Assembly (NCBI GenBank): GCA_003526525.1
Contig: DPVV01000493.1
Span: forward strand, 1-20,663
Source of the DNA: Lachnoclostridium phytofermentans
Lineage (GTDB): Bacteria > Bacillota > Clostridia > Lachnospirales > Lachnospiraceae
Length of the DNA stretch: 20,663 bases
Direction: 5' to 3'
The notes under the pieces are model-generated. The model searched no databases. It was not told the DNA's origin and saw only the letters and a program-made list of their open reading frames with translations. Each line of letters starts with the position of its first letter. Position 1 is the stretch's first letter. Position numbers and translations under genes: made by a program. This document shows positions 1-12,000 of this stretch, piece by piece.

Positions 1-3000
1 TGAATGTGGCAGTATTTGACACTGGAATAAATTTGAATAACAGTGAACTAAATGTTGTCGGTGGAATATCATTTGTAGACGGAATTACGAGCTATGATGA
101 TGATAATGGTCATGGAACTGAAATGGCTAATATAATTGCTGCTACTAATAATGGTAGTGGATTCGTAGGAGTTGCTCCTGATATAAATTTGTACTCTGTG
201 AAAATTTTAGATTCTACGGGTCAAGGAAGGTATAGCAACATAATTAATGGGATCGATTGGGCTATTGAAAATAGAATAAATATTATTGTTCTTAGTCTTG
301 GAGGGACTGGATATTCAAAAATACTTGAAGAAGCAGTAAAAAAGGCTTCTCAAAACAACATTTTATTAATAGCTGCTGCTGGTAATAGCGGTAATCGAAC
401 AAATGTATATCCTGCAGCATTTCGTGATGTTGTTTGCGTCAGTTCGACAGATAGTAACAATATGATATCTGTTTACTCATGTATTGGAAATAATATCGAT
501 ATCGCTGCCCCAGGAGAAAACATTCAAACCGTAGATGCTTCTGGAAATAGAACAATAGTAAGTGGAACATCTGTAGCTGCCCAGCATGTAGCTGGTGTTG
601 CTTCTCTTTTATGGAGCTTTGACAAAAATTTAACAAATGCTCAGATAAAATTCCTCCTATATGAAGGAGCAATAGAAACAGGGAATCATGAACAATATGG
701 GCATGGCATCTTAAATGCAAAGAATTCATATAAAAAATTACAGGAAGGTAATTATGAATATACAATATTTTATGAAGATGGAACGAAGGAAACAATTAAA
801 GCAGATATTGATGTTGGAGGAGAGGGAGTAATTAGTGCGTTAACCTCCTGTCCATGCACGACTTGTTATCAGGGAAGCTCCTATTATAATTATTCAGAAC
901 ACAGTAGCGGAGGGCATCGAAGAGTTTATTATTGTGGAAGCTCTGCTTGCCAATCAAAGTGCGGAACAGCATGTAATTATGCTACTAGTACATATGACAA
1001 ACTAAGCGGATGTTCCATATGTTATCCTCCTCATGTGCATGCATGGGGTCCATGGGCAGTAACAACGACTGGAACATGTACACAAGTTGAAGTATCAACA
1101 AGAAAATGTTCCTGTGGACAGATAGAGAAAAAAAATGGAACTATAAATTCTAGCAATCATACTGGCTGGGGTTCTTGGAGTGTGACTAATGCTGGTAACT
1201 GTAAGGTCAAGGCTACATTACAACGAACTTGTTCCAAATGTTCGAAATCGGAGACAAAAGAGGGTGATTATGGAAGTCATCCTTGGGGTTCATGGACGCA
1301 GTATCAAGCAGCCACATGTATAACCCAGGCAGTGTTCATTAGAAAATGTTCATTATGTTCTACTTCAGACTCAAAAATAGAAGGAGGATACGGAAGTCAT
1401 ACTTGGGGAGCGTGGCAAGTAAGTCAAGTTGCAACATGCAAAATACAGGGAACTTCTATTAGAATATGTTCCACATGTAAATCGTCGGAAAATCGATCTG
1501 ACCCTATCAATCCTTCCAATCACACTCTGTCATCAAGCTATTCTTGTGTACATAGGGGAAGTTATGATGATCATGTGTATACTTGCGTTAATTGTGGCGC
1601 AAGTGTTAGTAGGGATTCTCATTCTTGCACTTGCCATGTTTGTTATTATACCACAAAAACATACGGCAGCCATACATCGACTGGGCATAGCGTATATTTA
1701 AGATGTTCGTGTGGTTCCGAGTCGTATCAAGGTTATAAAGAAGCTAATCCTAATTGTCAAATATGTACTACTCCACCATATTTAAGTATCTCAAACATAA
1801 CTGCTGGTTTAGTACTATCAGAAACACAAACGGATTTTAAAGTAATAATTAATGTCATGGATAATAGTGGGGATGCTTTAACATGTGAGTATTTTTTGGA
1901 TGGGGTTTCCGTTGCTCAAGGAAAAGAAGTAGTTACAGATACTAAAAGCACGAAACAAGTACAATTTACAACTGGCATTAATGCTGCAAATCTAGCGGAA
2001 GGACAACATACAATTACGGTAAAGGTTAAAAACAGTATCTCACCTGTAGCATCTCAATCAGTACTCTTTTATGTAGATAAGTCTGCACCTGTGATATCGA
2101 ATGTTACTGCGAAGGCTTCTTCAAATGGAATTACATTAACGGTAACTGCAAGTGATACATTATCAGGCCTTCACTCCAATGCTTATCGCTATACATTTGG
2201 TACTCAAGTAAGCGACTGGATTACTGCATCTGAAATGATATATACTTCATTACAGCCAAATCAATCCTATGCTTATAGTGTTGAGGTTCGAGATAAATTA
2301 AATCATATCAATAAATACAATGGAACTATAGCAACATTATCTTTGGTACCATCGGTTGTGTTAAGTGCAAATAACCCTAATGCGATAAATGTCCAAGTTA
2401 AGGATGAAAATCCATTAGATACTTTGTACTGTATTCGTGTTGGGGAGTATTATGCAAATGCATCGGGAAGTCTACAATCTTCTATAAGTTACTTTACATT
2501 ATCGACGAAGCAAATTGCTATAACTGGACTGGTGTCTGATACCACATACAATATTTCAGTTCAAACAAAAAATAAAGACGGAATCACATCTAATTATAGT
2601 AGTGTAGCATCGATTACCACTTTACCAGAAAGTCTTTCAGCACCAAACAATATAAAGGCTACTGCAGACACTCAAACACAGATAACTCTGACTTGGGATA
2701 TTTCCATGCGAGCAACCAGCTATGAAATAGAAGTAAATGGTAGTAAAGATTATATTACAACGATAGATAATCGTTATATTCATAAGAATTTGACTAAGGA
2801 TAGTACTTATTCTTACCGAGTAAGAGCAAATATTGGTGAGGTAAAAGGAATTTGGAGTAAAATAATTACACAAAGTACGCTTCCAGAGGTACCAGGGTTA
2901 GTTGATTATGATTCAATTTATAACTATTATAACAAAGAAAATCAGCTTTATTTTGCGTGGGATGGTATGAATAATGTAGAAGGTTATCAAGTGGAGTGGA

Positions 3001-6000
3001 ATGGTATATTACTTGATATGGTAACAACTAATTTAATACTCTGTCCAAATCAAGAACCTAATACACAAAGCATAATAAGGATTAGAGCAAAAAATCGAGG
3101 CGGTTACGGTGGATGGACGTTACCTTATATTACATATTCTAGAGTAAAGGTACCAGATAATATTAAAATAGATTCATATGAAGATTTTTCAGTAATATTG
3201 AATTGGTCTTCAGCATCAAATCCAAATAATACGAGATATCAAATCGGTATTTTTGATAGTATAGGTAATATAGTAAAGGTGGTCAGTGTAGGACCTGAAA
3301 CTTACGGTACGGTAATTGGATTAGTTGCCGATACGAATTACATTGCTAAAGTTAGAGCACTGAATAATATAGATGAAGTTACAGAATGGTCGGAAGGCAT
3401 TGCATTTAAAACAGGTCAAGCTAGACCTAAAGTACCTAGTCAGCTAAAAGCAACGGCACAAGGGCAGTCTATTATTTTATATTGGGATGAAGTTGAGAAT
3501 GCTACCAGTTATGAAATTACCAGAGATGGAAAGATTATAGCAAGTGGGTTAAGGACTTGCAACTATGAAGATCGGAATCTACTTCCTGAACAGGGCTATT
3601 CCTACTGTGTTTATGCAGCAAATGACGAAGGATTTGGAGTATCTAGTAATACCTTGGTTAAAAAGACACTTGGCCTTGTACCGTCAACACCAGAAGGTAT
3701 TCGTTATGATATCAGCGCTACATCTATTACAATATCATGGAATAATCTTGAGAATATCACCGGATATGAAATTGAGATTGATGGTCAAATAATCAACGTT
3801 GGAACGGAAGCATTTTATCAACATAATGGATTAGAACCTGGTTCCTATCATACCTATCGATTAAGAGCGCGAAACATGAATGGAAGAAGTATGTGGAGTG
3901 ATATACAAACAATAAAATCTACCCCATTACTACCATCAGTACCACAGAATGTTGTAGCTATTATGTCTGGAACAATAATCGAGGTACATTGGAATGGAGT
4001 AAAAGATGCTGAGTCTTATGAGATTGAGAGAAATGGAGAAATTATACCATCTAATCAGTTAATGTATCAAGAGACATCACCATCGCATGGAGAGTATTAT
4101 GTATATCGAGTTAGAGCTGTTAATGAGACTGGGGTCAGTGATTGGTCTCAATCTTATACAATCCTGTATGAGAACAATAATATAATTGATCTAGATATAC
4201 AAGTTGAGATATTTAAAACACAAGCAATAGTACATATTAATAATAAGGATGTTATATCAAGGGTTGAAATTATTGATTTAGTTACGAATGAGAGAACAGA
4301 AGTTACCAATGATTTTAATATTATTTTTAGTGGTTTAGCACCTGGATATCGATATTACTATAAATTGTTAGTATATGGGGAAAACAATGAATTCATTGGT
4401 AGCCAGATGATTACAGCGACAACATTAACAGAAGCACCAACTCTCATATATAAGAGAAATAGTCTCTATAATTTGTTGGAATGGTCATTTGTAGACGGTG
4501 CATCGGAATATGAATTACAGTGTAATGGACAAATTATATACCGCGGAGACGAATTACGGTATCTTGCAGAAAATAGTCAGACAGATGAAGAATTGGTATA
4601 TCAGGTTCGTGCCATAAACATAAGCGGTTATAGTGATTGGAGTAATCAATGGATTATAAAAGATGAAAAAGGCCAATCAATTAACGCTAATGATATAAGG
4701 ATAATGCGTATGAGTAATTCGCAAGTGATTGTTTCTTGGAAACCTATCATGGGAGCAATTGGGTATCGAATTATCGATGATTATGACAACGAGTATAGTG
4801 TTGAATCTACAGAACTAATATTAGATATATCCCAAAACACACAATTGTCTTTAAAAATTGCTTGTTTATATGAAAATAATCAAATAGGAGAATATTCAGA
4901 AGTTGTGACAATCAGTGTACCTGGCATGATACCTAAAATTCCTGTAATTAAACAATCTGAATTAACAACAAATTCTATTATTATTTCATGGGATTTACAG
5001 GAAGATGCAACTGGATATGAAATCAGTATAGGAAACGATATTGTAAATATTTCGAATGAGTCCCAATATACCTATACTGGAATATTACCTAATACGGAAT
5101 ATGTTATCAAGGTACGGGCTATCAATGGAAGTGGAGCAAGTGCTTGGAGTGAACCTGTTAAAGTAACAACAACAAATGACTTAACTAAATCGCCTACAGG
5201 TTTCTATTGCAACATAGATGAACAAGGTGAAATAAACTTACATTGGAATTCTATGGATGAAGCTATAGGTTATGAAGTAAAGGTAAATAATGAAACTATC
5301 TTAAAGACTGATAAAAACTATTTACCTATAGTAGATACTTTAATAGGAAGAAAATATACCTTTTCGATTAGAGCATGTTATGAAAATGGGACCAGTAATT
5401 GGAGCCCAACCTTAGAATATACAGTTAGTATTGGTGCACCACAAAAGTTATCAATTGAAAAACTTGAAGAGGGTTATCAAATTTCATTCACACCAATCAA
5501 TGGAATAACATCATATGAGATTGAGGTAGATGGAATCACGCTTTCAACAAATGAAGCATGGATTAATCTGTCATTATCAGATCATCTATGCCATAAGATT
5601 CGAGTTCGTGCAAGATACGATAATATGATCGGACCATGGTCAAATTATACTGAATACCTCACCAATACAATAACAACATTACAAGTTAGCCAAAATGAGG
5701 ATTTCAGCTTAAGCTTGTATTCAGAGAATGTAATAAATAATTCTCAATACCGTATGGAATTATCTTATTCAATAGATGATTTGAAATTAGTAGATTTGTC
5801 AGAATATACAGAAGAGCAAGAAACATATACAACATTCATTAGTAAATCAATGAATGGATCTGAATGGTTGAAGTTGCAAGCTGTTATTAAACGAGAAGGT
5901 CAAAGAGAGAAGATAATAATAGTGGCTAACATTCCGATGTTTGATGACTATTTTTATTCAGGGATAATTAACAGTATACGTTTTAAAGCTCTAAATACGA

Positions 6001-6050
6001 AGCAAGTCGATATTGAATATAAGTTATCATATGTTAACAAAGGGGAGTAA
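1..6050 (+). CDS. Secreted S8 (subtilisin-like) serine protease with Cys-rich WGxW repeats and Fn3 array, 5' partial
   Basis: The reading frame is open to the left edge (first full codon at 3), so the true start, signal peptide and any propeptide lie outside. The visible part is about 2015 residues. Counting the GTG at 6 as residue 1, the S8 catalytic triad is complete: Asp5 in VAVFDTGI, His36 in NGHGTE and Ser189 in SGTSVAA, with oxyanion Asn127 in AAGNSGN. The usual Pro after GTSxAx is replaced (GTSVAAQHVAG). Residues about 281-590 are very rich in Cys, His and Trp and include four repeats of about 40 residues. An Ig-like region at about 590-780 leads into roughly 13 Fn3-like modules (typical strings WSD, YEIE, YRVRA). 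The last ~125 residues are an unassigned beta-rich domain; no LPxTG anchor is seen. Inferred role: an extracellular protease or adhesin acting with the downstream RHS protein, whose gene starts 11 bases later. The S8 assignment is firm; the target is unknown. Confidence 0.9.
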   Translation, partial: NVAVFDTGINLNNSELNVVGGISFVDGITSYDDDNGHGTEMANIIAATNNGSGFVGVAPDINLYSVKILDSTGQGRYSNIINGIDWAIENRINIIVLSLGGTGYSKILEEAVKKASQNNILLIAAAGNSGNRTNVYPAAFRDVVCVSSTDSNNMISVYSCIGNNIDIAAPGENIQTVDASGNRTIVSGTSVAAQHVAGVASLLWSFDKNLTNAQIKFLLYEGAIETGNHEQYGHGILNAKNSYKKLQEGNYEYTIFYEDGTKETIKADIDVGGEGVISALTSCPCTTCYQGSSYYNYSEHSSGGHRRVYYCGSSACQSKCGTACNYATSTYDKLSGCSICYPPHVHAWGPWAVTTTGTCTQVEVSTRKCSCGQIEKKNGTINSSNHTGWGSWSVTNAGNCKVKATLQRTCSKCSKSETKEGDYGSHPWGSWTQYQAATCITQAVFIRKCSLCSTSDSKIEGGYGSHTWGAWQVSQVATCKIQGTSIRICSTCKSSENRSDPINPSNHTLSSSYSCVHRGSYDDHVYTCVNCGASVSRDSHSCTCHVCYYTTKTYGSHTSTGHSVYLRCSCGSESYQGYKEANPNCQICTTPPYLSISNITAGLVLSETQTDFKVIINVMDNSGDALTCEYFLDGVSVAQGKEVVTDTKSTKQVQFTTGINAANLAEGQHTITVKVKNSISPVASQSVLFYVDKSAPVISNVTAKASSNGITLTVTASDTLSGLHSNAYRYTFGTQVSDWITASEMIYTSLQPNQSYAYSVEVRDKLNHINKYNGTIATLSLVPSVVLSANNPNAINVQVKDENPLDTLYCIRVGEYYANASGSLQSSISYFTLSTKQIAITGLVSDTTYNISVQTKNKDGITSNYSSVASITTLPESLSAPNNIKATADTQTQITLTWDISMRATSYEIEVNGSKDYITTIDNRYIHKNLTKDSTYSYRVRANIGEVKGIWSKIITQSTLPEVPGLVDYDSIYNYYNKENQLYFAWDGMNNVEGYQVEWNGILLDMVTTNLILCPNQEPNTQSIIRIRAKNRGGYGGWTLPYITYSRVKVPDNIKIDSYEDFSVILNWSSASNPNNTRYQIGIFDSIGNIVKVVSVGPETYGTVIGLVADTNYIAKVRALNNIDEVTEWSEGIAFKTGQARPKVPSQLKATAQGQSIILYWDEVENATSYEITRDGKIIASGLRTCNYEDRNLLPEQGYSYCVYAANDEGFGVSSNTLVKKTLGLVPSTPEGIRYDISATSITISWNNLENITGYEIEIDGQIINVGTEAFYQHNGLEPGSYHTYRLRARNMNGRSMWSDIQTIKSTPLLPSVPQNVVAIMSGTIIEVHWNGVKDAESYEIERNGEIIPSNQLMYQETSPSHGEYYVYRVRAVNETGVSDWSQSYTILYENNNIIDLDIQVEIFKTQAIVHINNKDVISRVEIIDLVTNERTEVTNDFNIIFSGLAPGYRYYYKLLVYGENNEFIGSQMITATTLTEAPTLIYKRNSLYNLLEWSFVDGASEYELQCNGQIIYRGDELRYLAENSQTDEELVYQVRAINISGYSDWSNQWIIKDEKGQSINANDIRIMRMSNSQVIVSWKPIMGAIGYRIIDDYDNEYSVESTELILDISQNTQLSLKIACLYENNQIGEYSEVVTISVPGMIPKIPVIKQSELTTNSIIISWDLQEDATGYEISIGNDIVNISNESQYTYTGILPNTEYVIKVRAINGSGASAWSEPVKVTTTNDLTKSPTGFYCNIDEQGEINLHWNSMDEAIGYEVKVNNETILKTDKNYLPIVDTLIGRKYTFSIRACYENGTSNWSPTLEYTVSIGAPQKLSIEKLEEGYQISFTPINGITSYEIEVDGITLSTNEAWINLSLSDHLCHKIRVRARYDNMIGPWSNYTEYLTNTITTLQVSQNEDFSLSLYSENVINNSQYRMELSYSIDDLKLVDLSEYTEEQETYTTFISKSMNGSEWLKLQAVIKREGQREKIIIVANIPMFDDYFYSGIINSIRFKALNTKQVDIEYKLSYVNKGE
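1038..1524 (+). repeat. Four tandem ~120-bp WGxW/Cys-rich repeats coding within the S8 protease
   Basis: Four consecutive in-frame units of about 40 codons each follow the plan: His, then WGxW, a Cys about ten residues later, and a CSxC-type pair before a polar stretch ending in a new His. The units begin at HAWGPW, TGWGSW, HPWGSW and HTWGAW. DNA identity is low while Cys, Trp and His positions hold, so the repeats look old and under protein-level selection. More CxxC pairs lie on both sides (847-1035 and 1545-1770). The spacing suggests small disulfide- or metal-stabilised knuckles; this is inference. Confidence 0.85.
2346..5670 (+). repeat. Array of about 13 fibronectin-III-like modules coding within the S8 protease
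   Basis: The encoded protein shows a period of about 80-90 residues. Most modules contain a W in strand B (for example ITLTWD, IILYWD, ITISWN), then a YEIE/YEVK-like strand, then Y-x-x-RVRA, and an SxWS-type end. These are hallmarks of Fn3 domains in secreted clostridial enzymes. Modules near 4200-4430 and 4690-4915 are more divergent. The array probably acts as a long stalk or carbohydrate/surface-binding spacer. The count of 13 is by eye and could be off by one or two. Confidence 0.8.
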
Positions 6051-6057
6051 AGGGGGA
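6051..6057 (+). promoter_or_regulatory. Ribosome binding site of the S8-RHS gene
   Basis: AGGGGGA lies just before the ATG at 6062 and immediately after the TAA of the upstream protease. The gap is too short for an independent promoter, supporting co-transcription and perhaps translational coupling of the two S8 genes. Confidence 0.7.
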
Positions 6058-6061
6058 TTTT

Positions 6062-9000
6062 ATGAAAAAGCTTAAAAAGTTGATTACTGCTTTACTAATT
6101 ATTTCGCTTATTTTTTCTACTATTAATATCACACCAGAAACACTAGCTTATGCAAAAAAGAATGACGAGACGAAGGAGAACATTCAAAGTCATAAAGATA
6201 ATACGAATCGAAGTAAACCGACAGATATTATTATAAAGTATAAAGATAAATCAGGTTATATCAATGCTTGTAAAAAAGTTAAATCGAAACTTAAATTAAA
6301 AGAATTGAAGCAAAAAAAACAATTTAATAAGCAAAAGTTATCAATTATTGAGGTTGAAGAAGTTTCTCAAATTCATGAAATTATTTCAGAGTTAGAAACT
6401 GACCCGAATGTTCTGTATGCACAGCCAAACTACCCATTAACTGTTGCATCAGTACCTATGGATGAACGATTTGCTGAACAATGGGCTATTTATAACACTG
6501 GGAAAGAAATTGAGGGAAAGCAAAGTCGAGAGGGAGTTGATATGAATGTATTACCTGCCTATGATATCACCAAAGGGGATGCGGAGATTGTCATTGGTGT
6601 TTTGGATACAGGGATTGATATCAATCATAGTGACTTAGCAAAAAACATTTTCATCAATAAAAAAGAAATCCCTGGGAATGGAATCGATGACGATGGGAAT
6701 GGTTATGTTGACGATGTGAACGGATGGGATTTTAATCATGGTGATAACAGTGTTTTTGACTCATCTGAAAGTGACCTTCATGGTACCTATGTAGCAGGTA
6801 TTATAGCTGCAATTGGGGATAATAAGGGAATCACTGGAGTAGCTCCAAATGTAAAGGTTTTGCCGTTAAAGTTTATTGATGGTTTTACTGGATATACATG
6901 TGATGCCATTGCTGCTATTGAATATGCAAAGAACATGGGAGTAAAGGTTATTAATTGTAGCTTCGGAGGAACAGACAATAACCCTGCACTGAAAGAAGCT
7001 ATGGAAAACAGCGGAATACTGTTTGTTTGTGCAGCAGGAAATAGGGGGGGAGATTCTACAGATTATCCAGTTTACCCTGCAAGTTTTGATATTCCTAATG
7101 TGATATCGGTAGCAGCAATCGACACGATGGGTATCCTAGCTTCCTTTTCAAATCGAGGAAAGCAAATAGATGTGGCAGCACCGGGGGTTAATATTCTAAG
7201 TACAATTCCTGAGAATGGATATGACTATTATTCAGGTACATCAGTAGCAAGTGCTAATGTTAGTGGGATTGTTGGTTTAATGCTAAGTAAGAATAAGTCT
7301 TTAAGCAACAATCAAATAAAAGAGAATCTTTTAAAAACAGTAACAAAATGTGATGCTCTTTTGGGAATTATAGCTTCAGAAGGACGTGTTGATGCTTATG
7401 GTGCACTAACAAATAAAATAAGAGAACGGGATACCTATATGGGAGAAGGGACCTTAGATGATGATTTGATTAGTCAAGGAGAGGGAGAAGGTGATGCATG
7501 GTATACCATGGATCAGCTGTCAAGGATCAAAGAAAGACTTCATTATGGAGAAAGTGGTGTAAATCCGGCCTCCGGTAACTTTTCAGTCACTTGTACCGAT
7601 ATGTCAGTGCCAAGCATCGGTTTTCAGGTTAATTTTAGTAGAACCTATAATTCAAGAAATGAAAAAGCTTCCTTACTTGGACGTGGCTGGACCTTTGGAT
7701 TTGAAGGAAAATCTACAGGACAGGACTTGGTTGAAATCACCTTACCAGATGGCAGTGCTCATCGTTTTAGAAAAAGTGGTTCAGAATATAAATCCGAGGA
7801 CACAAGAGCTAATTATATAAGAAATGCGGATGGTAGTGGAGTTTTAACAACGTTAGATCAGTATAAGTATGGTTTTGATGTATCTGGTCGAATGGTCTCT
7901 ATGCAAGATAAGTGTGGAAATCAGCTTCAGATTACGTATAAGAATAATCAAATTACATCGATTCAAGATAGTGTAGGTCGGATATACACCATAGGATACA
8001 ATTCACTAGGGTTAATCGAAAACATTACGGATATAGAAAATCGGAAAGTTCGATATGAGTATGAAGATTCTCTATTGACAAGAGTAATTGATCCAGATGG
8101 AAATGTTACTAAATATAGTTATAATAGCAAGAAATTCTTAACAAACATGTATGATTCCAGTGGTGAATTAATACAAACTTTAGCCTATGATTATACGATT
8201 GGAGATTCTCAGGACAAGGTTATTTCATCGTCGGATGCGTTTAAGGATACATGGAACTATCAATATGATATGGTAAATCGGAAAACAACCATAACCAACA
8301 GCCAAAATAGGAAGTGGACCTATTGGTTTGATACTTCTATGTATACAACGAAGGTTCAGAATCCACTGGGACTTTCCACTACTACTTATTATACCTATGA
8401 GAATGGAAGAAATGTATATGGGGATGTGTATGCCACAACTGATATTAATGGCGGTATTACAAAATATGAATACGATGCGAGAGGCAATGTTACAAAAGTA
8501 ATTAAGCCGGATGGAAGTACCAAGCAATATGAATACGATGAAAAGGACAATATAACAAAAGAAATCAGGGAATCAGGTGCCGCAATATGGTATGTTTATG
8601 ATAGCAATAGGGTAAATCTATTAAAAAAGGTAGAAGCCCTAAGTTTAAATATGAATTATCAGCCTGGTACATCGGATACAAAAGATTTCGCGATTACAAT
8701 TTATGATTACTATACGAAGGAAGAAGCTAACAAACTCTTCTCTTGTAATGTATCCGGACTGCTAAAGACTACAACTGATCCTACAGGTATTTTAACAAAA
8801 TATGAGTACGATAAATATGGTGATATTTCAGTAACCATTGATGGAGATGGTAATTCAAATAAAAATACATACAATGCGATTGGTTGGAAAATGTCCCAAA
8901 CAACACCAAAGGGCGAAGTAACAAGGTATCAGTATAATAACAACGGATTACTGGTAAAAACAACGAATCCGGATGGTGGTGAACAACGAAGTGTATATAA

Positions 9001-12000
9001 TACAGCAGGTAAACTTATCAAACAATTCGAACCAAACCAATTGGGAGAACTGCCATCGATAGAGTATACCTATTATAGCAACGGTTTACTGAAGGAAAGT
9101 AAAGATGCTTTGGGAAATATAACATCCTATACCTACGATATTTACGGAAACCTAGAAAAAGAAAGAAGATCAAATGGAAGTATCTATCGTTATGAATTTG
9201 ATGCTATGGATCGTTTGACGTCAACTTATTTTAAGGATAGTGAAGAATCTTTCGAAGTATTACTGTCGACTAAGAGATATAGTGAGTTGTCACTAGGGAA
9301 TAGCCAGATTACAGAAATCATTTATTTGAATGAGTATGAAGGCGCTGAGACTACTTCCGTTTATGATTATGATGGAAAAGTCTTATCAATAACGTATCCT
9401 GATAGAACTAAAGTGCAAAACTTCTATAGAGAAGATGGAGCGCTTTTAGAATCAATTGCACAAAATGGAGCAATTTCACGATACCAGTACGATGTTCGAG
9501 GAAACAGAATTCATAGTTATCAACCAGTGGAAGTGAAGAATGGAACCATATATTATTCTTATGAAGGTTACGATTATAATAAGTCCGGCAAATTAACCAC
9601 TTATCAAAAAGGGATAAGTCTAGTGACTTATGGACAAATTCCTGAGGATGTATTTACAGCTTCTACCGTTTATTCTGATCGCACGGGATTAGAGATAGCA
9701 AAAACGGATTCAGAGGGTAGACGAGAAGATATTTTCTATGATATCAATGGAAATATATCAAAAAGGTTACAGAAGGTTGACGGAAATCGAACAAAAGAAA
9801 CAAGGTATGAATATAATCCGAAAGGAAAGCCAGTACGTATTGTTGAATTAGTAGATGCCAATACATTCTCATATAATTCCTTAGAAAATAAAGAAAAGGT
9901 AGAGATATACAGTATCTATCAATATGATTTAAACGATAACTTGATTTCTTATGAGGATGCCAATCAAAATGTAATTACCTATGAATATGATGCATTAAAC
10001 AGGAAGATTAGAGAAAGTAAACAGGTCACAAAAGAGAATAAGAAAGATGTCATAATTCAAATCGATACAACTTATGACTGGAATGGGAATATACGAACGG
10101 AAACAAGACCTTATGAAAAAGGTGCAAAGCCGAACGCTACAACCTCTTATGAATACGATAAGGCTGGAAACAGAGTAAAGACCATAGACGCCTTGGGCAA
10201 TATCACCGCTTACGAGTATGACCGGGTAGGAAGACCGATTCGGGAAGTACAACCAAAGAACTATCAAGCGGATAAATCTGTGAAAGAGATGGAGCATACG
10301 GAGTATATTTATGATGCGTGTAATCGTCTCAAAGCAAAGGTGTTACATTACAATAATTTTCTACGAGGGAAAGATGGAACTTGGGCTACACAACCGGTTC
10401 GTGTAGTGTCAGAAGCATATCAGTATGATGCACTTGGTAATGTGAAGAAAAAACTGAATGCAGGGGGAATATTATCTGTTACTGGAGAATTAGAGGAACA
10501 GATAGCTGCAGGCTACGGAACCGAAAGCAGTTATTATCTGAATGGAAGCCTTGCTTCCTACTTAGACAGTGAATCCAAAGATGCCGGATACCAGTATACC
10601 GTTCGCTACCAGTACAATGGACTGGGGCAGATGGTACATCAGATGTTTGCAGACGGAACAAAACAGTCCTATGACTATGATGGTGTCGGAAATGTGCTTA
10701 CCACCTATGTTAACGGAACAAGAAAGAGTAGTGCGGTTTATAATAAACTCTCTCAGCTAACACAAAGTACAGATGCTAATGGAAACAAAACCACCTTTGA
10801 ATGGAACCTGCTGGGAAAGCAGTCCCGTGTGAACTTTCCATCAGACCAGAGTATCAAAGAGCATAGTATTATATATCAATATGATAAGCTAGGAAACCTA
10901 ACCAAAACAGTAGATTTTATTACTGGGTTAATCACGGTTATGGCCTATAATCAAAGAGGACTAATGCTGTCTGAGACAAGGCAGAATATAGATGCAAGCA
11001 AGAAAATTAGCGTTCAGAAAGAGTATGATATCTATGGAAATGTTGCCTCGGAAACGGATGCCAATGGAACAATGACAACCTATACTTACGACGTGTTAAA
11101 TCAGTTGATTGCGATGAAGAATATCGGGCAAATCAATAAGTTGACTTCCTATACCTATGACGCAAACGGTAACAAAATCTCAGAAACGGACTGGCTTGGA
11201 AATAAGACAACATTTCGTTATGACGGTATGAATCGCCTGATCGAGTCGAAAGATTCATTAGGGAACGTGATGAGCCAGCTGGAATACAATGCAGATCATG
11301 CACAATCAGCTTCTTATGACAGTTACGGAAACTGTACCTCCTACGAATATGATAAAAACCTTCGCTTAGTCAAGACCGTAGATCCATATCTATATGAGGT
11401 TACTAACGGTTACGATGTGAGAGGAAATTTAATTACAAAAACTGATCAGAATAAAAATGTTACGAATTACCGTTATAATAGTGAGCAAGCTCTAACTCAG
11501 GTTGTGAATGCTTTGAACGAGCAGACCTCCTATACCTATGATGCAAACGGCAATATGCTTACGATGACCGATGGTAGAGGATTTACAACAACCTATCGAT
11601 ATAATGCGAGAAATCTTTTGATTGAAAAGATTGATTCTGGGAAAGAAAAAAACTCAGAGATTTATACCTATTATGCAGACGGGAATATTGCCACAAAAAC
11701 TGATCGAAATGAAAAGGAGACCAACTATCGTTATGATTGTTTTGGACGATTAGTTTATGAATCGATAGGAAGTCAGTATAAAGAATATACCTATGACAAG
11801 ATGGGGAATGTTCTAATCGCGGAGGATAATACAGGCGATATTACAAGAACATATGACTCTCAAGGAAGAGTAACGAAAAAGACGGTCACCAGTTTGGAAA
11901 CCACCAATGAAATAACTACCTACCGCTATGATATCACAACCGGCGTACCTTCCGGAATGGCTGCCGAAGAATCCATTGATCCAAAGGGTAATGCTACCCT

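Noticed and set aside
1429..1701. 90-codon open frame overlapping the Cys-rich repeats in another frame
   Set aside because: It is a shadow of the protease gene, has no ribosome binding site, and the main frame shows conserved repeat structure.
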